The notes under the pieces were generated by a model, which worked only from the letters and a program-made list of their open reading frames with translations, had not been told where the DNA came from and did no database searches. A DNA stretch of 64,000 nt from Nothopassalora personata (taxonomy: Eukaryota; Ascomycota; Dothideomycetes; Mycosphaerellales; Mycosphaerellaceae): positions 2,170,001 through 2,234,000 of the forward strand of contig CM066287.1 of assembly GCA_033816765.1 (NCBI GenBank), read 5' to 3'. A program made the translations under genes and the position numbers. Every line of letters starts with the position of its first letter. Within the stretch, counting starts at the first letter, position 1. Of the stretch, positions 21,719-33,782 are shown piece by piece.

Positions 21719-23325
21719 ATTTTTCTCTAACATCCGACTGCAGTTTTCCTTGGCTGAATAGATTGAAGGCGGAGTTCATGGGCATACACGGTTGTGTGCA
21801 TTCTCCGGCTATGTGGTATCATGATTGAACGGTCTCGGCGATTTCCAAGGTCGTTTTCCGGACATAGGGTTGTGGTTTTGCATGCACATCAAGCGCTCGT
21901 CTTGTAGATAGAGATCTGACATTTCAGCGTATAGCGAGTATGGCGCTTGGGAGTACACGTCTTTTGCAGAAAGGATGGCGGATCTGGACCACTGGATAGA
22001 GGTGGATGGAAAAGGTAATGAAGAACTACGACAACGACGCAAAGCACAAAAGGAGGGCAGGGAGGCATTCTTGACTCTTATGTACATGATGAATGCGCTA
22101 CGCTACATTGGCTGCTGCTGCACACCGGGGTTTCCAGAGTGCTACGTACTGTCTCCTCCTCTTGGCACCTCATCACCGGTGGCTGTATGCCCATCTCCGA
22201 GCGGTTCCTGTTCATGCACGACACGAACTTTATCAACCTCGCGCCGGCGAGTGAACCTGTCGACCTTGCCGTGGACTTTTGCTCCCGGAAAGGTAATGAT
22301 ATACGGCAGTGCCTTTCGATTGTTATGAGGTTATTGTCAGAACATGTAAACCATCTTACCATGGTTGTTATGTCGTTGGGCAAATGCTATATGCTGTCTG
22401 TCCGCGTGTGTGCATGCCTAGTGGTCTTGCTCTCCTGCGTCCACTAGTTTCTCGTGGTGTATGTCAAGGCTGAGTACTGCGATGTCATTTCGTCAGAATG
22501 TGTGATTCAATCTCCTGGATCACGTTCGTCAATATGCGTTTGGCCAACGTCAATTCGATGTTGTCCCAACGCAGGTCAAGTTATTGATGTTTGATGACAT
22601 CCAGGTCACTTCACTTCACTGCATCCCCTGGTCGTTCCCAGTGGCTGGACCGCATACCGCATACATCCTATCAACGAGCCACCCAATAATTCCATATGCG
22701 CGGGGCACGTGGAAACATCCGCCTCGCCGCCGGAAAAAAGTCCCAGTGGTTTATCTTGCAAGCTACCTCACCCTAAGCTTAGAACATATAACTCTCTGGC
22801 TGCGACCAAATGGGCAGGATAGATACGTGGTGGTATAGCTCAAAAAGCCTAGCCGACATGGTCGAAGCAGCCAGCGATACGAAGTGAATCACCACGACAG
22901 CGGTACAGTAAGGCGTGAAGTTGAAGCAACCGGCATGCGTGACGATCACCTCAAATCCGGCAGCGCCATATCACAAGCAGCGAGAAGGCAGTGGCTGTGG
23001 TAGCCGATTAGAAGGCGTTTGGGCAGTTTTACTCAAACGTGACCTGGTCCGACAGCTAACAGTCTACTAGCCTCACAACTTGACCTCGTCGAAACGACCC
23101 GACTGCTCATCATGATGCTGAGTCACAGGGGCTTGGGCCATTACCACACTCGAACGCACTTTGAATGGCGCCGCATGCGCTGCTCCGTCCCCAACTGATG
23201 GCTTGGCACTTTCCGCTCTTGCATCGAAGACTGTGTTGCGAATCTTGAAAGGGTAAGCACGGATCGCAGGTGCTCCTGCCACATTATCGGTAAGTATAGA
23301 ATCTACGCCTTCGCATATCGTCCCG
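21719..23325. other. Region between the convergent transcription factor and CHS5 genes, with coding-like fragments
   Basis: No complete gene is supported. On the plus strand, 21930-22105 reads as ordered protein (EYGAWEYTSFAERMADLDHW, then a charged helix LRQRRKAQKEGREAF), and a different frame at about 22180-22290 reads ISERFLFMHDTNFINLAPAS. These could be spliced exons of an unrecognised gene or a decayed remnant. 22450-23070 holds nothing recognisable; 23073-23275 is a possible alternative CHS5 terminal exon. Confidence 0.35.
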
Positions 23326-24597
23326 CTACAGCTGGACTTCACTGAACTCATCGTCCTTCTGTCCAGGAGTCGTAGGTTCTGCTGGAGACTTGCCTTTCGA
23401 CGACGCTGGCTCATCGTCCTCATCCTCGTCGTCATCATCAGATATTTTTGCCTTCTCGACATTCCTCGACAGCGTTTCGGTTCCGTCTGATTCACCGTCT
23501 GAATCATCTGCTGCTACTGATTTCTCGTTCAATGTACTACCACCAAAGGACTGCCCATCGTGCTCCGCCGATTCCTCTGCCAGACGCTGCTCCACAGTCT
23601 TCGGAGGTGGTTTTGGTGGCTCGGCTGGAGAAGAAGGCGCTTCCTGCTCTCTGTTACCCTGTGTTGGGCGTTCGGGTGTTGGCGGAGTATGCTCGATTCG
23701 CGGACTATCGCGGTGCGGCGCACTCGACACACTCGCGCGCTGTTGATGTGTGCTAGGGCCCATCTGCCTGAGTTTAGGGTCTGCGTCCAAATAGTAACCC
23801 CTGACGCCGACAATCTTGCCCTCTCTTTCGCAGCCCTTGATCCAGTCTGGTACCACGACTGGGACGTTCATCTCTACGGCCTTCTCCCACGCCTGTCCTC
23901 GCGCCTCGGTGCAAACAAAGTGCGTAGTGTCTATCCGGACCGAGTCGATGATCTTCGCGCCAATCCGATTGACAGTCTCCGCCAGGCTGTCCTTGAGCTG
24001 GTTGTTCATGACGCCAGGTGTGATAGTAATGCCACTAAGGTCTGTCATCTTGTGTGTCTTGACTGTGAGCTTCTCCGACGAGTACTGTCCAGCGGTCGTG
24101 CGCAGTACGAGATGGAAGGTGTACTCGGTGTCCAATGCCAGGCCGCTGATCTTGGTGCTAAGCTTGTCTCTTGGGATGTTTCCTGCCTTTGTGCCATTCC
24201 TGTATAGGCTCAAGCTGCGCATCTCAGCGGTCGCGAGCTCGATTGGGTCCCATTCCAGCACCACGCTCGTCTGCGTAGCGTTCCTGCATCTTAGGACTGG
24301 CGGAGAGGGCGACTTGGTGCCGAACGTATCAAAGATTTCTGTCTGTAGAGAGTCGAACTTTTGGTCGGCGACCAGCTCGGCGTGTTGGTTCCGTGCTACG
24401 TTGATGTCGACGATGCTGCCGGAGTGGATATCTGGAGGTAGGAGGATGGATGGAAACTCGATCTACAGGAGGAGGCTAGTCAACAGCTGGCTTCTATCTA
24501 GCATGTCATGGGTGAATGAACATACCAGTCGCTTGTCTTCTGTGAGCAAGACGGCGACGCCGGCATCGACTTTGCCGACAGTCAGGGAGACCAGCAT
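23326..24597 (-). CDS. CHS5: Exomer scaffold Chs5 (FN3 and BRCT domains)
   Basis: Exon 1 (24597-24526, 24 codons) and exon 2 (24462-23326) are joined in phase 0 over a 63-bp intron, giving 402 residues. The N-terminus MLVSLTVGKVDAGVAVLLT is the Chs5 dimerisation segment. A fibronectin type III domain follows (TSVVLEWDPIELATAEMRSL, TEYTFHLVLRTTAGQYSS), then a BRCT domain (RIDTTHFVCTEARGQAWEKA, VPVVVPDWIKGC, VRGYYLDAD), then an acidic Ser/Pro-rich tail. The FN3-BRCT pair binds Arf1 and scaffolds the exomer coat that sends chitin synthase and other cargo from the trans-Golgi to the cell surface. The short Asp/Glu tracts near the C-terminus come from a trinucleotide-rich stretch. A possible alternative last exon lies downstream. 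Confidence 0.95.
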
Positions 24598-25029
24598 GGC
24601 GAAAGGAGAGTGGGTTGTGACGATGTTTATGTTTCTAGACGCATTCGCCAGTGGAAGTCGTGGAGATCACTTATCAGGGTCCAACAAGGCCTGGTGGAGA
24701 TCTTCTTCCTTCTACCACATGGCAGTGCACTATAACTATACGCCATGCTCCGCTGTAGAGGCTGTGGATGCAACTCTGGATGATCCTAGCAGGTAAGGAC
24801 AATCCATTCTCAAATCAGCACAGTCCTCATCGCTTATGTCGCGCGGCACAAGTTGTCCCAAGCTGCATGCGATACCATAACTTCCTATGGTTCTTTGCAT
24901 CGCGCCGCTCGCACAATACTTCTAGGTACGACGAGTCACTTGAAGCCCGCCTGGGAACAGACTGGTATCGAAGTCGCCGGCATACATCGAAGCAGAATTT
25001 CGATCGCTTCGTCTTTCTCTAGAGGCGTC
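24598..25029. other. CHS5 upstream region
   Basis: About 430 bp between the CHS5 start and an F-box relic. No gene is seen. Confidence 0.5.
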
Positions 25030-25673
25030 AAGGAGTGTGCTCGCCGTATGGCCTCTCGAGGTTACAACTCGAACTTCAGGCTTGCCATCTCTCGCGAGCT
25101 CTGCGACCGCGAGATTGCCTCGGTTCGTCTTGTGTGCACAGATTGGGAACATGCCAGCCGCCCTTTCTCCGCGGCTCATTACCACCACTCGATCGAGAAA
25201 TGCATGTTCTGGATCACAAGCTCCCATCTGACGAGATTGGAGCAGCTCGCTCGGAGGTTTGGTCCTCACATGTCTTGGATGGTAGTCATATATGAGTTAA
25301 GAAGAGATAGCTACATCGAAGGTCTAAGATCCCAAATATACCTCAGGAGTATAAAGGATCTTGGCTCTTCTGCATGCGGTCAACCGTTCGCGGTCGACCT
25401 AAAGGTTGCGTTGAGGTATATAGAGTCTTGAAAAACTTGAAGACAGTCCGCCTCGTACCCTCTCATTCCACGGTCTCCGCATGGATGCGCTCGTTCAAGA
25501 TCTATCTTCGGCACCTTTGTCATGCTGGAAGCAATAAACACAAGGGCTTCTTCGGAATGACTTCTGTTGGCCGAGGCAGCAGTACACTCACCTCGGACAT
25601 CGACTATACGGCCTATCCTGGCTGGTATCATCGTAGGTTCCCGTCGTCATGGCAAGTGTTACAATCGGGATAA
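25030..25673 (+). pseudogene. Frameshifted F-box protein relic
   Basis: The signature of an F-box protein is spread over three reading positions. The start of the F-box (YGLSRLQLELQACHL, from about 25047) lies in one frame; its second half and what follows (CDREIASVRLVCTDWEHAS, then LTRLEQLARRFG) lie in the next frame, so a single-base shift falls inside the box at about 25080-25110. That frame stops at 25431, while a third stretch, LKNLKTVRLVPSHS, continues in another frame to 25673. The first frame has no ATG and a stop sits just upstream. No intron of plausible size explains the first change. It is most likely a decayed member of an F-box family common in filamentous fungi. Confidence 0.6.
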
Positions 25674-28600
25674 CATCACTCCTTTCTTCGTCGCCGTCGC
25701 AGCGGGCATCGTCTCTCAGTACTTGTTGCACGTTCCCGGAAGCGACTTGAAGTCTACTTAACGTGATGGAGAAAGCTCTCCCCAAATCCTGCAGCATGGT
25801 CATCATAGATATAGGCTTCCAGGCGGAAGAATTGCAAGCCAACGCAGAGGCTTACGGGCGCCCGCACCTCAGTGAGCGTTTGAGTTAGGACTCTTTGGCG
25901 AAGGAGGCATCTGGCTTGAGCATGGCGGTTTCAGCCCTCATGTTCACGAGATCGTGGCTAAGGCAAGTGCCGAAAGAACACTCAGAGGTGCGCTGAGGGC
26001 TGCTTGAGCTTCGTGAGCGTTTACTGCATCGGAGCGCGATGCGTGCCCGATCCAGACGTCAGGCAAGACGTGCTTTTCGGGTAATGCGCATGCGCATATG
26101 GATGTGCTTGTCTGGCGAGTCCAGCTAGAGCACGTACGACGACCTTTCAGGTGAAGAAGGTTCGACTAAGCGTGAATAGGACCGGATTTCGGCACCGAGA
26201 GCGGGGACAGTTCCCGAGAGCAGAATTCATGGCGAGCATCGCCAGAGGTGCATATGGTATATGGAAGCAAGATCTTGTAGACACGTGAGAAGCGCATGGC
26301 GAGACCATAAATTGCAGAGTCGTGGCTTAACAGGTTTCAAAGCGTAGCAAACTGTCCGGAGAAGATGTTCGGAACCCGTGACTGAGTAACTGGTGGCGGT
26401 CTCTCGTCAGGGACTTCCGTTGCAGAGCCTCATCGGCGAAAGCATTCTTACGTCTTCGGCTGCTAGAAAGCTACACAGCTCGGTTCGCGGGATGTGGTAC
26501 GCCTTGGCCAAAGCCGTGGCGTGATACTAAGATTTCGAAGCATGGGGGTAGACAACACACGAAGCGTACAGTCTTAAGCTTCGTGAAAAGCAACTCTTTG
26601 TTCCTATTACGTATTGTGAGAAGAAGGAGGCTGCCACGCGACAGTCATATAGCTGCAGGTGATGCGATGCTAGCGTAAGGCCAACCGACCAAGAGTCAAG
26701 GATAAACCTCTGTCACGACACGCTGCGTGATGCCTGTAAAGCAATCATCGCCTAGCGGTTCCCAGGCAATTATTACTATAGAAGTTCTATTTCATTCAGG
26801 CAGCCATGAGCGGAAGGAAGTCTCTCATGCGACATTTCTGCTGCAAGACGATAACACAGCCATCGACATGAAAAGCGTGGTTCCAAGGAATGACCCTTGC
26901 CTGTGCAATACAGTCGAATTTCAACAATTCCGAAACGAGAATGTGGATAACGTTGAACAGACAGTCAGTCGGCATGGACGATCATACAATCATGATAATA
27001 AACGTCACTACTGCAAAGAAGAGAGTCATGCTTTCTTGGACTTTGGCGCGGGTCGTCTCAGATTCTGTGTTCAATGTCCGTACCACCGACGACAAATTGA
27101 GTTCTGGCTAGACCAGTGACCGACCGGTCTACATCCCGGACCCGCCCAGCAGCCAGGCTGTGGGGAAGAGTGGCCATTTTGGTGGAATAGCGCAATCGAG
27201 CGATAGGAGGTAGGCAGAGGACATGCGTAATAAAGCTTGCTTCATCAGAGCAGTAAGGTGCTGGTCTCGATAGGTATGGTCGAAAGTCGAGTTCGCCTAC
27301 ATTGGTTTACCTCACTTGCCACGATAAGGTCTTCCAGAGTCTCTACCTCCAGTATTCGGGCGCCCCGGTGGTGTCTAATGTTTGCGTGCCCACTTTCGAT
27401 CAAGCCACTTTCCCACATGGCCGCCGACGCGGCGCTTGGGGCGAGAACATTCTGGCAGTTGAGATCTTACTCCGCGCGGACCAAGAAGTTCGAAGCCAAA
27501 CGACGCCGGAGCGGGTATGGCGTCAAACAAAGTAGCTGAACCCACTTTCAAGGAGCTTGCGCTGCTCGGACCGAGTCGTGCGCCAGACGAGCAGAGTTTC
27601 TGCGGGTGGCTAGCTTCGCTTATATGAGCATGCCATTGGCTTGACGGATGCGCTTCTGCTGAGTTGGTGAGCCACGGAATCCTTCAAATATCGGGCGAGG
27701 GGAGTCTCCATTCTGACACGGACGCGCGAGAATCAATCATTGGGAACGGGATGCTGTGATCAGTCATTCCCAAGGCCGTGTTTGACAGCAGAGTACAACA
27801 GTGTTGACAGTGCTCGTGAAACAGAACCAACGTAGCGGCAAGCCATGGCGACGTATAATCGTCCCGGGAACGGGAGCTAGAAGCCACTTCCGCGATGTGT
27901 GCGCACGGGTAGTGCCATACTGCATGTCTCGAGACGCTCATGATCTCCAGGACGCAGTGGGATACCTGCAGAAAACATCCTGGGCCGCAATACATGAAAT
28001 GTTCGCTTGCGGCAACAGCTGACTCGGCTGGTTGGGAAGCAGCATACCGCTTGTACTTCGAGGCCAGTCCCTGCGAGACTCGTTTTCTTTGTAACAGTCA
28101 ATGATGTACTCCCACCCAGTCTCAACATAGACGCCAGTGCGCTCGATGATGTGATGATCGAAGGGCGCGCTGAAGGTGATCTGATCAGTGGTACGACATG
28201 AGCAGCACAAGGTAGGCTAATCTGGAAGCGCTTTGGAACGCGGAAAGCGCTTTTGTTGCTGCATCTTGCACGTGGAAGCCCCCAACAGACTTCGACCAAA
28301 GCTGCAGCGTCCAAATGCTAGCTATGCCGATCCGATTGGAGAACCGAGGGTTTAGAAGAGAGCTATCTTTGTTATGCAGCGTGTGATCCGGCTTTGGTCC
28401 CCGCGATACGTTCCCTGCTCGCCGCGAAGAAACATCCGTAACATGATTTGGTACTGCTACCGTGATCGTAATGCCTTGCACGCGAGATGAGACAGGCTCC
28501 GAACACGCAAGCTGCTGCCGCAGCTGCTGGTGGATGGATACAGTGTCACGAGCCTTGCTAAGCAGTTAGCCTTTGTCGCGCGCGTGATGCGATGATGGCG

Positions 28601-29546
28601 GAACGTACACGTACAGTGACCTCAAAGGCGATCGCTGTCTCAGTTGCATGCACGTTGGACTGGATCGCGCAAGCACGCATGTCGTCGCAGGATGCACCCT
28701 GGCTGGACAGTGGTTTTGAACCGATGGAGTTAGGGCGTAGGGTGCCGCCCGCTGAACCCATGTCGCGCTCCAGCCTTCAGGTGCGAGACCCAGAAGCTCG
28801 GGACAGCTGGCAAGGATGAGGGCTGCTCAGAACGATCCACTAACGCCAAAGCCAATCGCTAGGCGGCCAGCGACAGGGATATACTGCACTTTGTTTTGCT
28901 CGGCACAGACAGGTGTGAACAAAGACACCTCGCGTGCATGAGGCCGCTTTGTTGCCCGTGTTGGCCTCATTTCCTGAATCGGAGCAGAGATCGCAGAGGG
29001 GTTTCCAAATACTGAATGGTGCGGTGCTGTGCTGCGCGGTATGTCAGTCATTGGCCGTGACGGGCACGGCAAGCTTCGTCAACAAATGATGTACGACGGT
29101 TAGGCGAGCAGAGCCGACAGAACGAGGCAGAGCGGCGCAGACAGACACACGTCGCACACAGCTAGGTCGTCGACGCCCTCCCGGTCTCCGTCTGCCCTGT
29201 CTCGCGCGGTCGAAAAACGCTGACCCAGCCCAGGCACAACGACGATGCAGCGCGCGTGCAATGGAAGCATCTGGCTTCGATCTGGCTTGTCTGAGAAGAA
29301 CGACTCGCCTGTTTTTCCGCATCGGTGCGCTGGCCCAACGGGAGCGGCCTTGAATGAGTCTGGAGTGGTCACTGCTTTGAGCGTCGACCCCGGCAGCGCA
29401 GGGCAGATCCAGATTCTCCAACGCCGATGCTCACGCTCCTTAGTGGCCAGTCAGCCACACCAAGGGGCTCCAGTGCGCGCTCTCTCTCCTTAGAGTCCCC
29501 ACTAGCTGCCTCTGTACATATACGTGGGACGCCTGCAGACCTGATG
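25674..29546. other. Gene-poor stretch
   Basis: Nearly 4 kb without a gene I can support. Open frames are short, overlap on both strands and have unremarkable composition; the longest plus-strand one is at 26727-27119 (130 codons, not recognised). I see no transposase, reverse transcriptase, terminal repeat or tRNA. Base composition does not look AT-rich by eye, so classical RIP-type decay is not evident. The far end (from about 29000) probably contains the promoter of the C2H2 gene. Confidence 0.5.
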
Positions 29547-30536
29547 CGTGGACCGTGTCCAGCCCCTCGACCGCCATCCGCACGCCAGGCACCTAAGCTT
29601 AACAAAGGATCGCCACTCCCACATCAAAGGTCCGCCGAACGTGAACGCAACCTCACCTCGTGGCATCTTCTTTCGCCGCTGCTCCACCTCGTGGCTCACT
29701 CCACTCGTCTATCCTGCAGCCGCTTACTGGGTCCTCGATAATACAATCGTCCATTGTTGTCGTCGACGTCCATCGACCATTGTCTACCACCAGCCGCAAA
29801 CAATTTGTCCCGATCTGATCGTCTGTCGGCGCGCTTTCCAGGATCGCGTCGCTGGGAGTCCTCGGGCAAACCCCCTTCGGCAAAGAAACCGAATACTACC
29901 AGTCGCACTCCACCTTCGTAACACCAGGGTGTAACGGAACATCTGCACGACCACAATTCCGGGTCCCTCAGATCTCGACTGTCCGGTTCGTGGGCGACGA
30001 GGCGCTCCGATTGCGCGATATACCATTGTGAGCCCAATCTCCCAGGTCTTGGACCTGGTAGCGCCCATCATCGTACGAACGGTCCCACTGACTGCCTCTA
30101 GACCTCTTGGGACACACCTGCAGACGCTCGCGTCACAGCGACCGAATCGGCACGCTCCTATCCCAGCTCGAGCAGCCTTCCTTGAAGCCGTGGGCTTTCG
30201 ATTCCATTACATCGGTGTCTGGCTTGAGTACAAAGTCTGGTTGTATCCAGTCCTCCGGATTCTACGACATTCGACGCAGCAATCGACTCTGATCGTCCAG
30301 AGACATCTCCTTGTTCGAGCACGCACTCGATCAGCAAACCGCAGCTTCAGACGCCCTTCGTGGCTTCCACTCGCTCTCCACCAGGTGACTCCTGGAACGG
30401 CGATAAATTCTTCGCAGCTTCACACCAGCAATCGTTCGTTCAGCCGCTGCCTACTCCCCCTGCGGAATACCAGCCATTCGGCGCATCTGACCGTCAACTC
30501 GCAAACGTGGCTGCAGCAGTAGCGTTCCCTCCTTCA
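29547..30536 (+). promoter_or_regulatory. ATG-free tract upstream of and into the C2H2 regulator gene
   Basis: Reading every line, the plus strand has no ATG between the one at 29544-29546 and the one at 30537-30539, 990 nt in all, while CAT (ATG on the other strand) occurs some fifteen times in the same stretch. This is what selection against upstream start codons in a long transcribed 5' leader would produce. A GTGAGC at 30028 could be a leader intron donor. The last ~300 nt are also open in the frame of the zinc-finger protein. Confidence 0.6.
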
Positions 30537-31813
30537 ATGGGACCTGGTTCCGACCCCATGGGTCCTACAGCCGTCTTCTCTCGCCGACCAAATGCTCCTG
30601 ATCTGCCGGCAGTCCAACTTCCACCACCGCAGTTCCATCACATGAATTCTTATCACAAGCCTGCCTACCAACCATCCACCACGTTGACCAGCGTCGGCAA
30701 CTTGTTGACACCTCCAAGCAACAGCTCAGCTGACGGTATCAGTCCAAGTCCAGGAATCTCGAGCAACGCACCTCTCTCGAGCCACGGCGCAGGTGGCATG
30801 TGGCCACCTCCGTCGACCACTGGTTCTACACCATACGGCTACCAGTCCTCTGGCACACCAGTGTCGTTCCCATCTGGTCGTGGAATCTTCTCACCGTCGC
30901 TGAACTCCATTCTTGGCGAAAGCAGATCGCCAACTGCCGGCGAAAGTCTACCGCCGCCACCATACGAAATTCCCCAATACTCGCAGTCCATGCCGATGTC
31001 TGCCCCGACTTCTTACAGCCAACCTCAAGGATACAATCCTGGTGTGAATGGCCAGCACACACCTGTGTCAGCACCTGTAACTCAAGCTTCTCCAGCTAGC
31101 GCGCAGGATGCATTCGCCCGCCCTCCACCAACGCCGACCTACTACACACAACAATCTTCCACTTCCTCTCAGGGGGCCTATTCATATTCTGGGCCTTCCC
31201 CTGTCCAGCAAAGTCCGATGAACAACCATCCGCTCAAGATGTCACCTGTGAATCAACATGGGTCAGTCCCATCTGTCCAGTCACAGCCGACACAGCAATA
31301 CACCCAACACCGGCCCTACAGCTACCCGATGAACCAGCCAGTACTCTCCAACGTTGCAAATCCGAACGGACAGCTTGCCTTGGTCGGAGGCGGTATGCCA
31401 CACGCCATGATGCCAGGCTTCAACAGTGGCCACGCAGCCCAGATGCACCAACTATACGGCCACCACCCACAGCAAACAAATGCACAGAACGACAGACCTT
31501 TCCGATGCGATCAGTGCCCTCAGAGCTTCAACAGGAATCATGATTTGAAGCGACACAAACGGATACACTTGGCCGTCAAGCCTTTCCCCTGCGGTCACTG
31601 CGACAAGAGCTTCTCGCGCAAAGACGCCCTCAAGGTTCGTGCTCCCTCTGCAGTCTGTTTTGAAGGACCATCGACTAACCCATCTCAAAGAGACATGTAC
31701 TCGTAAAGGGGTGCGGCAACAAATTAGCAAACGCAGAGGTGAAGGACATTGACCCCAGCCAGTCTCCTGAACCTAAGAGCGAAAGCACAGGACACAGTCC
31801 TCACCGTCAATGA
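30360..31813 (+). CDS. C2H2 zinc-finger transcription factor, FlbC-like
   Basis: Exons up to 31634 and 31691-31813 are joined in phase 0 over a 56-bp intron that splits the second zinc finger. Two C2H2 fingers lie near the C-terminus: FRCDQCPQSFNRNHDLKRH and FPCGHCDKSFSRKDALK with RHVLVKGCG after the splice. The long N-terminal part is rich in Pro, Ser, Gln and Tyr. Two tandem fingers at the C-terminus of a Pro/Ser-rich protein fit FlbC, a regulator of conidiation, but I recall this only from family knowledge. The start is unresolved: the first in-frame ATG is 30537 (406 residues), yet 59 coding-like codons precede it, beginning with GTG at 30360 (QSFVQPLPTPPAEYQPF). Either an upstream exon or a non-ATG start is needed to use them. 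Confidence 0.8.
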
Positions 31814-33782
31814 GACGCGATTGGACGCGTGACGTCTACTGGTATTTTATGAAGATACCCTTCTATTGCATTGTATAGTTTAGTACGAGGCCCCCATTAC
31901 CTTGCGAATGGTAAGCGGACAGGAAAACGGTCGACACCGCACGGAGCAAGCGGGGCGTTTTGGGAGGAACGACAGACCGCAGAAGGTCACGATTGTGAGG
32001 GTTTGAAGAACGATGATACCTACTCACGAGTAGGCAGTGACGGCGAGGCACAGCACGCTGCGCAGGTATCAGGTACAGGAAGCCAAAGACCCGGCATGGA
32101 TGTGGTGGCTACAGTGTCTCCTGGTTCGCCACGCAAGCACGCTGCATTACTTAGCGGATGAACATGTTTCCAGCAATAGCTTCACAAGTCGAATACGCTA
32201 TTGTGTACTGAATGTGATCAACATGACTATCATGACTATCATCTCGATCTTGTGCTTCCCGAAGATGAGCCACCGTTTCCCAACGCCTTGTCACGCCTCG
32301 TTTTGCCTCGCTCTCCTGTGCGAGCGCGCGAACGATGCAAATATGTCAGTGCTGCGGCCGAGCAAGGCCGAACAGCACACCATGATCACGCGTGATCTGC
32401 AGCGAGGATCAGTCGTTCCCCTGACGCGGATCACCTCTCAGCTCGTGTTTCGAATTGAAGTCTTTTCATCTCGGACGACAGCTCAATGCAGGCAATCCAG
32501 CTGGACCAAGGAGGCAGGCGCCGTATGCATCCCTGTGGGTTGGGCATGTTGGAGGTACAGTACAGTAGCCTGCTATGGTGCGAAGTGCATATAGAGCCTG
32601 GTGGCGCTTGCGCATCGATGCGGGATCATCGCTGCGAAACGAGATGCACCGACCAGAGCTTCGGGACAGCGTGGCGTTTGTGCCTGTAGGCTGTTTGTTG
32701 TGTCCTGTCCCAGCGACGGGCGAGTCCGGCTGCGAGGGCTGCAGCTTTCCGTGGAGAGCAGGGTCATTGAGGTCATGGCGTCGTGGCGCCGGGGACTTGC
32801 TTGGTTGGTGTTGAGTTCTGTGCGAGCACATCACTTCGTCCTACGTCTAGTGTCACGTCGATGGGACTGATGTCTTTCTGCAGATGCTGCTCCGCAGCGA
32901 CGACCAGATAAGACACCGCGAGAACATGGACGTGACGGGGCTGTGAGTGGCAAGTGTCGCGTCTCCAGGTGTAGGGTGAGCTAGACGACCACGAGAAAAT
33001 GATTACGGCAGTGGAGGTGAAGAGACGGTGACGCCTTGCACAAGTTGAGATCCGAATCATCGTGAGCATTGCGGGCAGCAGTTCAAGTTGAGTACGTTTC
33101 TGTGTATGTTGGAATCGTTGTGGCGACGAGTCGCCGACAATTCGCATGAAGAGGTGTCTGCATTCCATCCCGCCACGTTGAACAAACATCAAAACAACAA
33201 ACAGCGAAAAAGCCCCTTCTCCAGCGGCCGATCTCATTCCACAGCACACTCGAGCGTCGGTCTCGTGCCTGCGGTGAGAAAGCATTGGGCTCTCTTCGCA
33301 GCTGCCCGTTCATCAGCTTCCTTCACGCTTGAACTCGGCTTCACGGGCAACGCAACTTGCACGAGATGCCAGTGCAGGCGTGAATGGGCAGCGGCCGGCT
33401 TTTCCTTCTCGTTCGACATAGACTCATCTGCAGCATCTCGCTCCTGGCAGCATTACACTTGCGCACCCGGTTCCCAGAGCATTCGCCAGCTCACAACAAA
33501 AGGCGTCGTCTGCAGCCTCCTGCACGCCGTCCCTTCGTTTCCAGCACCCGCGCCGCCGATGCTTGTCATCGCCACTTCTGGTAGCATCTCTATTCATTGA
33601 CGAGACACTCGGTCACCACTTGCTCGACAGGCGCCAAGACCGAAGAATCTCGCGGGAGTTGGATACAACGCGAACATATCAGACCCATTCACAAACAGGT
33701 GCGGCCAAGACATACATCGCAGCAGTCACAGCATATCCGGACATAGCTCCGCGCTTATGCTTCTGCTCCATCTCATCTGAAC
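31814..33782. other. Intergenic region upstream of the kinase gene
   Basis: About 2 kb: 3' flank of the C2H2 gene, then the probable promoter and long leader of the kinase (pyrimidine-rich sequence from about 33200). No supported gene. Confidence 0.55.

Noticed and set aside
21650..21828. Ending the Zn2Cys6 protein at 21828 by reading through
   Set aside because: A consensus GTAAGT at 21650 and a CTAACAG acceptor give a compact terminal exon; the read-through tail is of poor coding quality.
26727..27119. A 130-codon plus-strand frame in the gene-poor tract
   Set aside because: No recognisable domain, no supporting splice structure, and surrounding sequence is non-coding; too weak to annotate.
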